From: DATMQA01 sp035566895 | Lineage (GTDB): Bacteria > Verrucomicrobiota > Verrucomicrobiia > Limisphaerales > UBA8199 | Reading direction: 5' to 3' | Length of the DNA stretch: 45,587 nt | Assembly (NCBI GenBank): GCA_035566895.1 | Contig: DATMQA010000105.1 | Coordinates: 1-45,587 of the forward strand | In this document: positions 33,397-41,799 of the stretch, piece after piece | Layout: every line of letters begins with the position of its first letter | Numbering within the stretch: position 1 is the first letter of the stretch | Notes under the pieces: model-generated | Told to the model about the DNA's origin: nothing | Databases searched by the model: none | The model's input: the letters and a program-made list of their open reading frames with translations, nothing else | Translations under genes and position numbers: made by a program

Positions 33397-34476
33397 CTAT
33401 TCGCACTGCGCTTTGTGACGCAGCGCGTGATCGAGGAGGACGAGCGCAGTCATGGCTTCGACCATCGGCACAGCCCGCGGCAGCACACAGGGATCATGGC
33501 GCCCGCGGCCTTTGAGAGTGGTGTTCCGAAATTGATCGTCAACTGTTTGTTGTTCATGCATGACGGTAGCAACGGGCTTGAACGCAACGCGAAAATAGAT
33601 CGTCTGGCCGTTTGAGATGCCGCCTTGGATTCCGCCCGAGCGATTGCTGGTGGTATAGACTTTGCCCGCTTTGGCCCGAAATGGGTCGTTGTGCTCGCGT
33701 CCGGTCAGCAAAATACCTCCGAAACCGGAGCCGATGTCGAATCCTTTTGAGGCGGGCAGACTCAGCATGGCTTTGGCCAGGTCCGCTTCGAGACGGTCAA
33801 AGACCGGTTCGCCCCAGCCGGGGGGAACACCGCGCGCGACGCCTTCGACGATGCCGCCGACCGTATCGCCCGCCTGGCGCATTTTCTCGATTAGCCGGAT
33901 CATCTTCCCGGCGACAGCGTCATCGGGACAACGAACGATGTTCGCTTCGATGTCCCTGGGTTTCACTTTCTGCGGGTCCACTTCAGCCACAATGCGCTGG
34001 ACCTGTTTGACGTAAGCGAGAACTTCGACGCCATAGCGTTCGCGCAGAAGTTTCCTGGCGATTGCGCCGGCGGCGACGCGCCCGATGGTTTCGCGGGCGC
34101 TGGTGCGGCCGCCGCCCTGCCAATTGCGAAAACCGAATTTGGCCTGGTAAGTGTAGTCGGCGTGGGACGGGCGAAATTTAGTAGCCATTTCGGCGTACGC
34201 TTCGGAGCGAACATCCTGGTTTTTGACCCACAGGCAAATGGGGGTGCCGAGGGTTTTGCCTTCGAACGTGCCGGAAAGGATTTGGACGGTGTCGGGTTCT
34301 TTACGCGGCGAGACGATTTTGGATTGGCCGGGCCGGCGCCGGTCGAGGTCCGGCTGAATATCGGCCTCGGTGAGCTTGAGCCGAGGGGGGCAGCCATCCA
34401 CGACGACGCCGACGCCCCCGCCGTGGGATTCACCCCAGGTAGTGATGCGGAAGAGGTGGCCAAACGTGTTTGCCAT
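33397..34476 (-). CDS. aroC: chorismate synthase (AroC)
   Basis: Last step of the shikimate pathway: conversion of EPSP to chorismate with reduced FMN. 359 residues with GESHGGGVGVVVDGCPP, RRRPGQSKIVSPRKE, GGGRTSARETIGRVAAGA and the C-terminal RGRHDPCVLPRAVPM. The frame is open to 34521, but the ATG giving MANTFGHLFRI is the family start; the upstream part translates a repeat. It is convergent with the prepilin peptidase gene, 35 bp apart, with no obvious terminator hairpin. Confidence 0.96.
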   Translation of the reverse strand: MANTFGHLFRITTWGESHGGGVGVVVDGCPPRLKLTEADIQPDLDRRRPGQSKIVSPRKEPDTVQILSGTFEGKTLGTPICLWVKNQDVRSEAYAEMATKFRPSHADYTYQAKFGFRNWQGGGRTSARETIGRVAAGAIARKLLRERYGVEVLAYVKQVQRIVAEVDPQKVKPRDIEANIVRCPDDAVAGKMIRLIEKMRQAGDTVGGIVEGVARGVPPGWGEPVFDRLEADLAKAMLSLPASKGFDIGSGFGGILLTGREHNDPFRAKAGKVYTTSNRSGGIQGGISNGQTIYFRVAFKPVATVMHEQQTVDDQFRNTTLKGRGRHDPCVLPRAVPMVEAMTALVLLDHALRHKAQCE

Positions 34477-34493
34477 GGGAGGAGAATGGCAGA

Positions 34494-34685
34494 ATGATTT
34501 GAGCAGGACAATTTTTTTCAAGGGCAGAATGATTAGGGCAGAATGATTGGGGCAGAATGATTGGGGCAGAATGATTTATTTTTGAGAAATGCCGGGTCAT
34601 ATTTCCGTAACGGTAAAGGCAGGTTGGGATTAAGGATTAAGGTTGCAACTGCGATGATTTTGCTCTAATCATTCTGGCTAATCAG
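34494..34685. repeat. GGCAGAATGATT repeat cluster A
   Basis: Five direct copies of GGCAGAATGATT, at 34494 and then in a tight array of 15-bp units GGGCAGAATGATTRG between 34530 and 34577. An inverted copy TAATCATTCTGGC occurs at about 34664-34677, directly before the GxxExxY start. The inverted copy suggests a palindromic element with an expanded arm. Confidence 0.85.
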
Positions 34686-35063
34686 ATGGCAGTAACTTGT
34701 CCAATCCGATTTCATCAATTCACCGAGCGGGAATTTCACGACAAGGATTATGCCGTGATGACCCATGCCTTTGCCTGTCATAATGAGATAGGCCGGTTTT
34801 GCGATGAGGCTATCTACCAGGCCGATCTTGCGGCGAGGCTGAGTGCGGCGGGGTTGAAACCGGTGCGGAGGGAGGTTCCGGTGGTGGTTTCCTGGAAAGA
34901 CTTCCGCAAGAGATACTTCTTGGATCTCGTGGTCGAGGATGCGGTCGTTTACGACCTTAAAGCAGCCACCACTCTGATCGGTGACCATGATGCACAGATG
35001 TTAAACTACCTGCTTCTGCTCGGCAGTTTTGAAATCGAACTCACGACTCTGTTCCGGAAATGA
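34686..35063 (+). CDS. GxxExxY family protein
   Basis: 125 residues resembling the GxxExxY family, small nuclease-fold-like proteins of unknown function frequent in Planctomycetes, Verrucomicrobia and Bacteroidetes. Visible are the opening helix HNEIGRFCDEAIYQADLAA (where the name motif should be), PVRREVPVVVSW, FLDLVVEDAVVYDLKA and the C-terminal DAQMLNYLLLLGSFEIEL. The motif is changed: GRFCDEAIY keeps G and Y but has D for E. The gene is enclosed by GGCAGAATGATT repeats on both sides, the right one starting four bases after its stop. Confidence 0.8.
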   Translation: MAVTCPIRFHQFTEREFHDKDYAVMTHAFACHNEIGRFCDEAIYQADLAARLSAAGLKPVRREVPVVVSWKDFRKRYFLDLVVEDAVVYDLKAATTLIGDHDAQMLNYLLLLGSFEIELTTLFRK

Positions 35064-35066
35064 TGG

Positions 35067-35126
35067 CAGAATGATTAGGGCAGAATGATTCTTGAAATCC
35101 GAGCATTCTGCCCCAATCATTCTGCC
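35067..35126. repeat. GGCAGAATGATT repeat B, perfect-arm hairpin
   Basis: Two direct GGCAGAATG units at 35067-35089 face their inverted copies at 35104-35126. The 23-bp arms pair with a single G-U wobble and a 14-base loop. It sits between the GxxExxY gene and lutA and could act as a terminator or RNA structure in the lutA leader. Confidence 0.9.
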
Positions 35127-35148
35127 GCAGTGTGTGCTGTGTAACCGA

Positions 35149-35862
35149 ATGAAAGTCACCCTCTTCATCCCATGTTTTGTCGATCTCATGTATCCGCAGG
35201 TCGGCATCAGCATGGTCAAAATCCTGGAGCGGCTGGGCCACAAGGTCGAATGCCCTGAGGAGATTGCGTGCTGTGGACAGCCGGCCTACAACTCAGGCTA
35301 CTGGGACGAAGCGCGGGAAGTGGCCGTGAAGGTCCTGGAGCGGCTGAAGGAGGCCGAGGTGGTGGTGATCGCGTCCGGGTCATGCGGGGCGATGCTGCGG
35401 GTGTTTTATCCGGAACTGTTCGCTGGAACGGTCCATGCCGGAACGGCGAAAACGCTGGCAGGAAAGAGTTATGAGTTTTCCGATTTCCTGGTGAGCAAAC
35501 TTGCGGTGACCGATTTGGGCGCCCGGTTTCCGGCCAAGGTCACCTTCCACGACGGGTGCCACGGGCTGCGCGAACTCGGCAATTACGAGCAACCGCGCCG
35601 TCTGCTGGCGCACGTGCGCGAGCTTGAACTAGTCGAAATGAAGGAAAAGGTCTGTTGCGGGTTCGGGGGCACGTTCGCCGCCAAGTTCCCGATGATTTCG
35701 ACGGCGATGGGGGAGGTGAGATGCGCGCAGGCTCACGATACCGGGGCTGAGTATATCGTCTCGAACGACTCAAGCTGTCTGATGCATATCCAGGGTTTGC
35801 TCGACCGGCAGGGCAGCAGGGTTAAGACCATTCACCTGGCGGAAGTGCTGGCTCAATCATGA
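35149..35862 (+). CDS. lutA: L-lactate utilisation protein LutA, (Fe-S)-binding
   Basis: 237 residues of the CCG-domain (heterodisulfide-reductase-like) family. Cysteine-rich motifs ACCGQPAYNSGYWDEA and KVCCGFGGTFAAKFP, plus GSCGAMLR and HDGCHGLRELG, mark the two CCG repeats that bind Fe-S. With LutB and LutC it oxidises L-lactate to pyruvate. The frame starts at 35092 in the hairpin repeat, so the ATG giving MKVTLFIPCFV is used. Its stop overlaps the lutB start by four bases (ATGA). Confidence 0.93.
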   Translation: MKVTLFIPCFVDLMYPQVGISMVKILERLGHKVECPEEIACCGQPAYNSGYWDEAREVAVKVLERLKEAEVVVIASGSCGAMLRVFYPELFAGTVHAGTAKTLAGKSYEFSDFLVSKLAVTDLGARFPAKVTFHDGCHGLRELGNYEQPRRLLAHVRELELVEMKEKVCCGFGGTFAAKFPMISTAMGEVRCAQAHDTGAEYIVSNDSSCLMHIQGLLDRQGSRVKTIHLAEVLAQS

Positions 35863-37253
35863 ACCCGGTCGCTCGCGAATTCAAAGCGAACGCGCGGCGG
35901 CTGACGGCGGATCTCCGGCACCGGGACCTCATCCAAACCGCGCTGGGGAAGTACGAAGCCGTGAGGGATAAAACCAAAGCGGCGTTCCAGGATTGGCAGG
36001 CGGCGCGGCAAGCGGCGGCGGAGATCAAATGGGAGGCAGTCAATCATTTGGACAGGTATTTGGACGAATTTGTGCGCAACTTGGAAGCGCGCGGGACCAA
36101 AGTGCATTGGGCCAGCACCGGGCGGCAAGCGCGCGAGATTATCCTTGGAATTATTCGCGAGAAGAAGGCGCGCTCGATCATCAAATCCAAGGCGATGACT
36201 TCCGAGGAGATTCATCTTAACGAAGCCCTGGAAGAGGCAGGTTTCGAGGTGGTGGAATCGGACCTGGGAGAGTTTATTGTCCAGCTACGGAAGGAGGCAC
36301 CCTACCACATCGTTTTTCCGGCGATGCACCTTAGCCGTGGTGATATCAACGAACTGTTCACGCGCGAACTGGGCAGCGCGCCGACGCAAAACCCCGAGGA
36401 CCTGACGATGATCGCGCGCGGAGTTCTGCGCCAAAAGTACCTCGCGGCGGATATTGGTTTCACGGGAGCCAATTTTGCGGTCGCTGAGACGGGGATGATC
36501 TCGATTACCGAAAACGAGGGCAATGCGCGCCTGACGGCGGCCTTGCCCAAGGTGATGGTCACGTTGCTTGGGATTGAGAAAATTCTGCCGCGCCTGGAGG
36601 ACCTGGCGCTATTTCTGCCGATGCTAGCGACGATCGGCACCGGGCAGGCCCTCACGTGCTACAACTCGCTTTACGGCGGACCGCGCCAGCCGGGCGAACC
36701 GGACGGGCCGGAGGAGTATCATGTCGTGCTGCTCGATAACCGCCGCACAGAGCTGCTGGCCGATGCCGAGCAACGCGATGCGCTGCACTGCATCCGATGC
36801 GGCGGGTGTTTGAATGTCTGCCCCATCTTTCGCAATGTTGGCGGGCACACGTACGGGACGACGTATTCGGGTCCCATCGGTTCAGTGATCACACCCCACC
36901 TGCGCGGGTTGCAGGAATGGAAGCATCTTTCCTACGCCAGTTCGCTTTGCGGGGCTTGCACCGAGGTCTGCCCCGTGAAGATCAATCTGCACCATCACCT
37001 TCTGCACAACCGGCGAAATGCCTCCCGGCAAAAGCCGTCCCTGGCGGAAAAACTCACGTTCAAATCCTTTGCGTTTATCGTCAACCGCCCCGGAGTTTAC
37101 CGGGTTGTCAAAAGGGCAGGGCGGCTGCTGCAAAAGCTCCATCCGTTGGTCAAAGGCACGCGGCTGGACCCGGCCTATTCCTGGACGCGGACCCGTGAGC
37201 TGCCACCCATCGCGCGGCAGACCTTCAAAGAGTATTGGAGGAATCGCCGGTGA
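35859..37253 (+). CDS. lutB: L-lactate utilisation iron-sulfur protein LutB
   Basis: 464 residues. An N-terminal LUD domain (KAMTSEEIHLNEALEEAGFE, GFTGANFAVAETGMISITEN) is followed by two [4Fe-4S] motifs, CIRCGGCLNVCPIF near residue 310 and CGACTEVCPVKI near residue 368, and a C-terminal DUF3390-like tail ending WTRTRELPPIARQTFKEYW. It couples lactate oxidation to the electron transport chain with LutA and LutC. It overlaps lutA by four bases and lutC by four bases, so the three are translationally coupled. Confidence 0.95.
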   Translation: MNPVAREFKANARRLTADLRHRDLIQTALGKYEAVRDKTKAAFQDWQAARQAAAEIKWEAVNHLDRYLDEFVRNLEARGTKVHWASTGRQAREIILGIIREKKARSIIKSKAMTSEEIHLNEALEEAGFEVVESDLGEFIVQLRKEAPYHIVFPAMHLSRGDINELFTRELGSAPTQNPEDLTMIARGVLRQKYLAADIGFTGANFAVAETGMISITENEGNARLTAALPKVMVTLLGIEKILPRLEDLALFLPMLATIGTGQALTCYNSLYGGPRQPGEPDGPEEYHVVLLDNRRTELLADAEQRDALHCIRCGGCLNVCPIFRNVGGHTYGTTYSGPIGSVITPHLRGLQEWKHLSYASSLCGACTEVCPVKINLHHHLLHNRRNASRQKPSLAEKLTFKSFAFIVNRPGVYRVVKRAGRLLQKLHPLVKGTRLDPAYSWTRTRELPPIARQTFKEYWRNRR

Positions 37254-37939
37254 ATGAACGCGAGAACATCTTTGGCCGGATTCGGGAAGCGCTGCGGGTT
37301 GCAGCACCCAGGCCGGGCCACGAGCATGACTCTCCTCCGCATCTCGACGCCGCGCCGGCCCCGGCAGGGAACACCCGCCAGTGGCTGCCGCTGGTGGGGA
37401 ATAGCTTTGAGGAGCGATTGGCGTTGTTCGAGAAAAACACCGCTGCGCTGAAAGCCGATTTCTTTCCCGTCAAGGACCGGGAGGAGCTTGGGCGGCGGCT
37501 CGGCGAGCTCCGGGACCGGGAAGGCTGGAAGAAGATTGGCGCCCACAATGGCGAGCTAACGAACTTTGCCGTCGCCGAGTTAGCGTTGCCGCTGTGTCGC
37601 ACCGACCCAGGCTACGAGGTAGCTGATTTAGAGAACTGCAGCGCCGGCATCACCGAGTGCGACGCGCTGGTGGCGCAGACCGGCAGTGTGCTGGTGACCA
37701 GCCGGAGTGCTGGAGGCCGGGCGTTGTCGGTTCTTCCGCCTCATCACGTGGTATTAGCGCGTCGAGAGCAACTACTGGCTGATTTGCCGGGGGCGTTCGC
37801 GTTTCTCAAACAGAAATATTCGTCGAATTATCCGAGCTTCATTTCCCTGATCACGGGTCCCAGCCGTACGGGCGACATCGAGCGGATCCTGGTCCTGGGC
37901 GCTCACGGGCCGAAGAAGCTGACGATCTTTTGCTTGTGA
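37250..37939 (+). CDS. lutC: L-lactate utilisation protein LutC
   Basis: 229 residues, LUD domain: NIFGRIREALR at the start, ITECDALVAQTGSVLVTSRS, ALSVLPPHHVVL, and the C-terminal FISLITGPSRTGDIERILVLG with HGPKKLTIF. The GTG start overlaps the lutB stop (GTGA) and has GGAGG eight bases upstream; a TTG at 37235 is in frame but lies before that site. The 3' 168 bases are also open on the other strand as an extension of the sterol desaturase frame. Confidence 0.93.
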   Translation: MNERENIFGRIREALRVAAPRPGHEHDSPPHLDAAPAPAGNTRQWLPLVGNSFEERLALFEKNTAALKADFFPVKDREELGRRLGELRDREGWKKIGAHNGELTNFAVAELALPLCRTDPGYEVADLENCSAGITECDALVAQTGSVLVTSRSAGGRALSVLPPHHVVLARREQLLADLPGAFAFLKQKYSSNYPSFISLITGPSRTGDIERILVLGAHGPKKLTIFCL

Positions 37940-38938
37940 GCTGAGACGAAACCATGCAGAAGACAACCACAGATGGACACGGATGAACACGGATTTTCCG
38001 AGGCAAGCCTCGGAGGAAGCAGTCGAGCCCGTATTCACCATTTCGTGAGAGCCCTCCCGCGGACAAACAAGCTGCTTGGAGCCTTTTATCTGTGTCCATC
38101 CGTGTCCATCTGTGGATTGAATTGAATCGTTACGGCTAAGGGGCACGTCCTGCCGGTGGTTTCTGTCGGTGAGTGAGTTTTTCGGGCGGAAAGGATGGAT
38201 TAACTGGGCGAGGTAGTTCTGGGGCAACGGTTCGTTTAAGCCGAAGGCGGGCGGTTCCTGGTTCGGACAGCGATAGGTTCCAAAGAGGAGGTCCATCAGC
38301 GGGGAGATGTTGGCATAGTTGCCGGCATCACGTTCCCGGGAATGGTGCCAATGGTGAAGTTCGGGTGCGCCGAGCAACATGCGGAGCGGCCCGATGGGCA
38401 AACGGACATTGGAATGAATGTAAATGGCCCAGAGGCCGCGGAAGGCGAGGAGGCCCGCAATGGTTTCCAGCCGGAATCCCATGAGGAACGCAGGTAAATT
38501 GATCAGCCCGATGGTATAAATCGTATCAAGCGGGTGCTCGCGATGGGCGGCCAGCCAATCGAGATGCTCAGCGCTGTGATGAATCGAGTGAAACCGCCAA
38601 AGGAACCCGATCCGGTGCTGAAGACGGTGCCCCCAATAGACAAAAAGGTCGCTCAACAGGATGACCTCAATCGCCTGCAGCCACCACGGTTGTGAGCTCG
38701 CGACATCGCGGAAGCCCGAAGGCACTGCCCCGTCCAGCCAGCGGCGAACCAGGGTGAGGAGCGCCAGTACTCCACCGCCCCAGACCAGGTATTGGCCGAG
38801 AAAGAAGGCCAGATCGGTCCACCAGTTCGGGCGAAGGAATGGTTGTCCCTTCGCTGGAAAAAGCTTTTCGAGCGGTCCAAACAGAACAACCAGAAAGAGA
38901 AAACTCAGGCCCGCGCCGAGAATAGAAAGGGAGAGCAT
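37772..38938 (-). CDS. sterol desaturase / fatty acid hydroxylase family protein with aberrant C-terminal tail
   Basis: Membrane di-iron oxygenase family. Residues 1-270 form the domain: membrane helices at about 5-20, 40-65 and 85-100, histidine motifs HRLQH, HSIHH and HHWHH, and LMDLLFGTYRCP near the end. The normal protein should end near residue 275 (IHPFRPKNSL). From there the frame enters the palindromic element at 37966-38118 and continues for about 110 residues, the last 55 antisense to lutC. The element insertion probably removed the native stop. The substrate (sterol, hopanoid or lipid) is unknown. Confidence 0.85.
   Translation of the reverse strand: MLSLSILGAGLSFLFLVVLFGPLEKLFPAKGQPFLRPNWWTDLAFFLGQYLVWGGGVLALLTLVRRWLDGAVPSGFRDVASSQPWWLQAIEVILLSDLFVYWGHRLQHRIGFLWRFHSIHHSAEHLDWLAAHREHPLDTIYTIGLINLPAFLMGFRLETIAGLLAFRGLWAIYIHSNVRLPIGPLRMLLGAPELHHWHHSRERDAGNYANISPLMDLLFGTYRCPNQEPPAFGLNEPLPQNYLAQLIHPFRPKNSLTDRNHRQDVPLSRNDSIQSTDGHGWTQIKGSKQLVCPREGSHEMVNTGSTASSEACLGKSVFIRVHLWLSSAWFRLSSQAKDRQLLRPVSAQDQDPLDVARTAGTRDQGNEARIIRRIFLFEKRERPRQISQ
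37966..38118. repeat. inverted-repeat element, GATGGACACG type
   Basis: 153 bp. Left end CCACAGATGGACACGGATG and right end CATCCGTGTCCATCTGTGG are perfect inverted repeats of 19 bp, with further imperfect pairing inward. Each arm is itself built of 10-bp units (GATGGACACG, GATGAACACG). The interior has no reading frame of its own. A relative lies at 41785-41977. Confidence 0.9.
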
Positions 38939-38947
38939 GATGGCGGA

Positions 38948-39370
38948 CTACGGTTTAGATGAGGGGGGATTGGTAGCGAATGGGGTTGTCTGCGCGACAG
39001 TTCCCAGTTCGAGTTTCAATTTGTGGAGATCGAAGACGGCTGCGGACTTGGAACCTGGCAGGAGGATGGGATCGAAATCCGGTGGAGTGTTCGAACGGAG
39101 TGGCAACCCCTTAGGATTGAAGTGCAATGCCGGGTCTTTCACTTTTGCTCCTGGAGCGACCGCCTTACCACGGGGTTCTGCGACGATGTTTGTGCGCAGG
39201 CTTTTGGCAGGGCCTTTTGGGGATTGGATTCCCTCCAGCACCATCACTTTAGAGCTAGGAGCAACGCTCTGGCCTTGCTTGAGTTGCGCATAAACGACAT
39301 AGCCAGCGAACATTGTTAATGAAGACAGAATGGCAAGAACTCGGAGCGGCTTGGCGGCATTGGTTTTCAT
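38948..39370 (-). CDS. small membrane-anchored hypothetical protein
   Basis: 140 residues from the ATG giving MKTNAAKPLRVLAILS; a further ATG 15 bases upstream is possible. One N-terminal hydrophobic segment (about residues 10-28, VLAILSSLTMFAGYVVYA), then a Pro/Ser/Lys-rich disordered periplasmic tail (SNTPPDFDPILLPGSKSA) ending NPPSSKP. It lies 9 bp upstream of the sterol desaturase start on the same strand, so probably in one operon. No known family. Confidence 0.6.
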   Translation of the reverse strand: MKTNAAKPLRVLAILSSLTMFAGYVVYAQLKQGQSVAPSSKVMVLEGIQSPKGPAKSLRTNIVAEPRGKAVAPGAKVKDPALHFNPKGLPLRSNTPPDFDPILLPGSKSAAVFDLHKLKLELGTVAQTTPFATNPPSSKP

Positions 39371-39496
39371 GTTGAGAGAATACACCGGACGCGGATCCGA
39401 GTTGCTAAAGGCGCGTAAGGGATTTGTAAAAGTTTCGTAAGGAGGAGCCCTCGCGAACCACTATCGCGGGTCGTCAACCGCGAGCCCTTGTTTGCG

Positions 39497-40405
39497 CTAC
39501 ACCAGGACCGATAGCGAGTTGGGTTTCACTTCGAATCGCGCCGGAGTCCGGCCAATCAAATCACCGTCCGCCGCCACCTCAATCGGCGGCTCGGCTTCAA
39601 CACTCAGGCTTAGTGAGCTTAGATAACGCACGTGGGGATGGTTGATGTGCTCGCCACGGCCAAGCCGCCTGACCTGGCCAAAAGCAGCCCAGCGCCCCAT
39701 CGATTGAATCAAGTTGACGTTGAGCCGGCCATCGTCCATTCGCGCGCCGGGGGCGATTCTAATGCCGCCGCCGGCGGTTTCGGCGTTGCTCGCGCACAGG
39801 AGGAGATAGCGGTCCTCGACCACTTGGCCGTCGCAGGTCACGCGCATCCGGGGCGCCGAGTAGGTCCAAAGCGCCTGGAGCAATGCCAGGCGGTAGGCGA
39901 ATGGCCTGCCCAAGAGTCTTTTACGCGAGGTGGTGGTCCGCTTCAGCAGCTCGCTCGTGATGCCGACCGCAGCAAAAAGCAGGGCAAAACGCCGGCTCGG
40001 TTTGGCACTGAGGACCGATTGAACCTCGATGGCATCCACGAGCCGGCTTTGGCCTTCAACGAGCGCGCGTGTGGTGTCGGCGCGATCGCGAATGCCCAGT
40101 GCGGTTGCGATGTCGTTGCCGGTTCCGCAGGGTAAAATGCTGAGCGCGGTGCGGGCGGCGCCGGAGGTCAGGATGCCGTTCGCGACTTCGGAGGCGGTTC
40201 CATCACCGCCGACAGCGACGAGAACCTCGTAACGAGGCGCTGCTTCCTTGGCGAGGCGCATTGCGTCGCCGGGTTCTGACGCGATGACCCGAGCGAGTTT
40301 AAGTTGAGATCCTTCGAGTTGCCGCTCGAGTTTGGCACACGCAGCCAACGTTTGGCCCTTTCCGGCCGCGGGGTTAATGATGAACAGGATTCGGCGGGCC
40401 GTCAT
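39497..40405 (-). CDS. diacylglycerol kinase family lipid kinase
   Basis: 302 residues, DAGK catalytic fold: FIINPAAGKGQTL, the nucleotide loop VAVGGDGTASEVANGI, and PCGTGNDIATALG. C-terminal beta-sandwich segments GGGIRIAPGARMDDGRLNV and VAADGDLIGRTPARFEV are typical of YegS/DgkB-like kinases. It phosphorylates a lipid such as diacylglycerol, or possibly a sphingoid base. The final DGD replaces the more common DGE. It stands alone between the small membrane protein and the BMC operon. Confidence 0.92.
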   Translation of the reverse strand: MTARRILFIINPAAGKGQTLAACAKLERQLEGSQLKLARVIASEPGDAMRLAKEAAPRYEVLVAVGGDGTASEVANGILTSGAARTALSILPCGTGNDIATALGIRDRADTTRALVEGQSRLVDAIEVQSVLSAKPSRRFALLFAAVGITSELLKRTTTSRKRLLGRPFAYRLALLQALWTYSAPRMRVTCDGQVVEDRYLLLCASNAETAGGGIRIAPGARMDDGRLNVNLIQSMGRWAAFGQVRRLGRGEHINHPHVRYLSSLSLSVEAEPPIEVAADGDLIGRTPARFEVKPNSLSVLV

Positions 40406-40476
40406 GCAAGGCTCGCAGTTGAGTTAGATTCGACAAAGGGAGAGACAAAGCGGGGGACAAAACATAGCCATGGTGT

Positions 40477-41799
40477 TCAGCCAAACTTGCGGGAGAGGCG
40501 GTGATGATCGTAGGCGCGACGCTGGGCAGCATCCATTTTGTCGAAGTTCGGGGAGCCGTTCGGCAGGAGTGGCCAGTTCGCCGGCTGGGGGTTGGGACCT
40601 GGGCGCAGCGGATTGCCGGCGACAGGGCGCACGGGCGCCGGCGCGCCATCGCGTGGCGGGGGAACCGGAGTGTTTCTTATGGGAACAGACAAACGGGCGG
40701 TGGCGCTATTTTCATAGTTCATGGCCTGGTCAGTCAACTCGAGGTCCTTTTCCAAGGGCAGCTTCGGTTTGATATTCCTGGCCTGGAGCACCCCATGATA
40801 CGCGCGGACCGCTTCCTCCGGGGAGAGCCTGCCATCGGTGATCAGCCGAAGCATTTCGATGAAGGCAAGCTGGTGTTCGGCATTGTTGATCTTGCGGCCA
40901 AAAAGGGCGACGCGCGCGCCATATTTCTGCGCGTCATGAATCAATTTGAACGCGTCGTAGGTGGTGCCGGCACTTCCGCCGAGGATGCCGACCACCAGGT
41001 TCGGATCGTATTGGGCCAATTCTTCCATGGCGCGTGGGCCGTGATAGACAATTTTGAGGAAGACCGGCCGGCCGGATTCGGGCACCCCGGCCAAGCTGCG
41101 AATAATATTGTCGTTGATGAACTCACCCAGCTTCTCCGGGGGAATGCCGCTGTCGATGTTGGGATCGAACACCTCGAGAAAATAGCGGAACTGCTTGCGT
41201 TCGGCTTCTTCGCGGAATTCCTTGAAGGCCAACAAAGTTTGGCGGTCCTGCTCCAGGTCATTGACGAAGGTGACCGAGTACAGACCCAGATTGGCCCCCG
41301 GGAAATCGCCGGCCTCGCGGTCGCACTCGATTTTGCCGCACTGGATTTGGTCAATGGTCGCGGTTCGGAAGGGTTGCGCCGGTTCGCGCGTGTAACAGCC
41401 GTGGCGTACCGCCCAAACGTCAGTCGTATCATTAGCGCGCGCCGCGGGTGTGACGTGCGAGTTGCGAAACAGGCCTTCCTTGATGGTGAGTTGCTCGTTC
41501 ACGTAGGCCGACATGAGCATGATGTCCACCAGGCCCTGCTGGACCACCTCGCGGATAATGTCGAGAAACTCCGGGAGGTTCCGGTAGCCAAATTCTTCGC
41601 GCGTCCACAGTTCGGGCGAAAAGCGCGCGGGCCGCTCGCCACGCCGCGAGAGATAGGACCGTGGTCCCGGCGCGCGCACCCCGAAGGCCATATCCGCGTC
41701 TTTAGCGTCCGCGAGGATGAAGGCGCGGGAAGCGGGATTGGCTTTGACCTCGGCGAGTTTGGTCTCGAGCGATTTCAATGGAAAACCACGAATAGACAC
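40477..41799 (-). CDS. TIM-barrel-like protein of the BMC operon, with putative C-terminal encapsulation helix
   Basis: About 440 residues. The body (1-360) has alternating strand-helix units such as FLKIVYHGPRAMEELAQYDP, VVGILGGSAGTTYDAFKLI and ARVALFGRKINNAEHQLAFI, suggesting an aldolase-like beta/alpha barrel; the function is unknown. Residues 365-415 are a Pro/Ala-rich linker, followed by a short amphipathic helix (FDKMDAAQRRAYDHHRLSRK), the arrangement of BMC encapsulation peptides. The GTG start lies inside the inverted-repeat element; a TTG at 41778 is likelier to be native. It is the last gene of the BMC operon seen. Confidence 0.75.
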   Translation of the reverse strand: MSIRGFPLKSLETKLAEVKANPASRAFILADAKDADMAFGVRAPGPRSYLSRRGERPARFSPELWTREEFGYRNLPEFLDIIREVVQQGLVDIMLMSAYVNEQLTIKEGLFRNSHVTPAARANDTTDVWAVRHGCYTREPAQPFRTATIDQIQCGKIECDREAGDFPGANLGLYSVTFVNDLEQDRQTLLAFKEFREEAERKQFRYFLEVFDPNIDSGIPPEKLGEFINDNIIRSLAGVPESGRPVFLKIVYHGPRAMEELAQYDPNLVVGILGGSAGTTYDAFKLIHDAQKYGARVALFGRKINNAEHQLAFIEMLRLITDGRLSPEEAVRAYHGVLQARNIKPKLPLEKDLELTDQAMNYENSATARLSVPIRNTPVPPPRDGAPAPVRPVAGNPLRPGPNPQPANWPLLPNGSPNFDKMDAAQRRAYDHHRLSRKFG

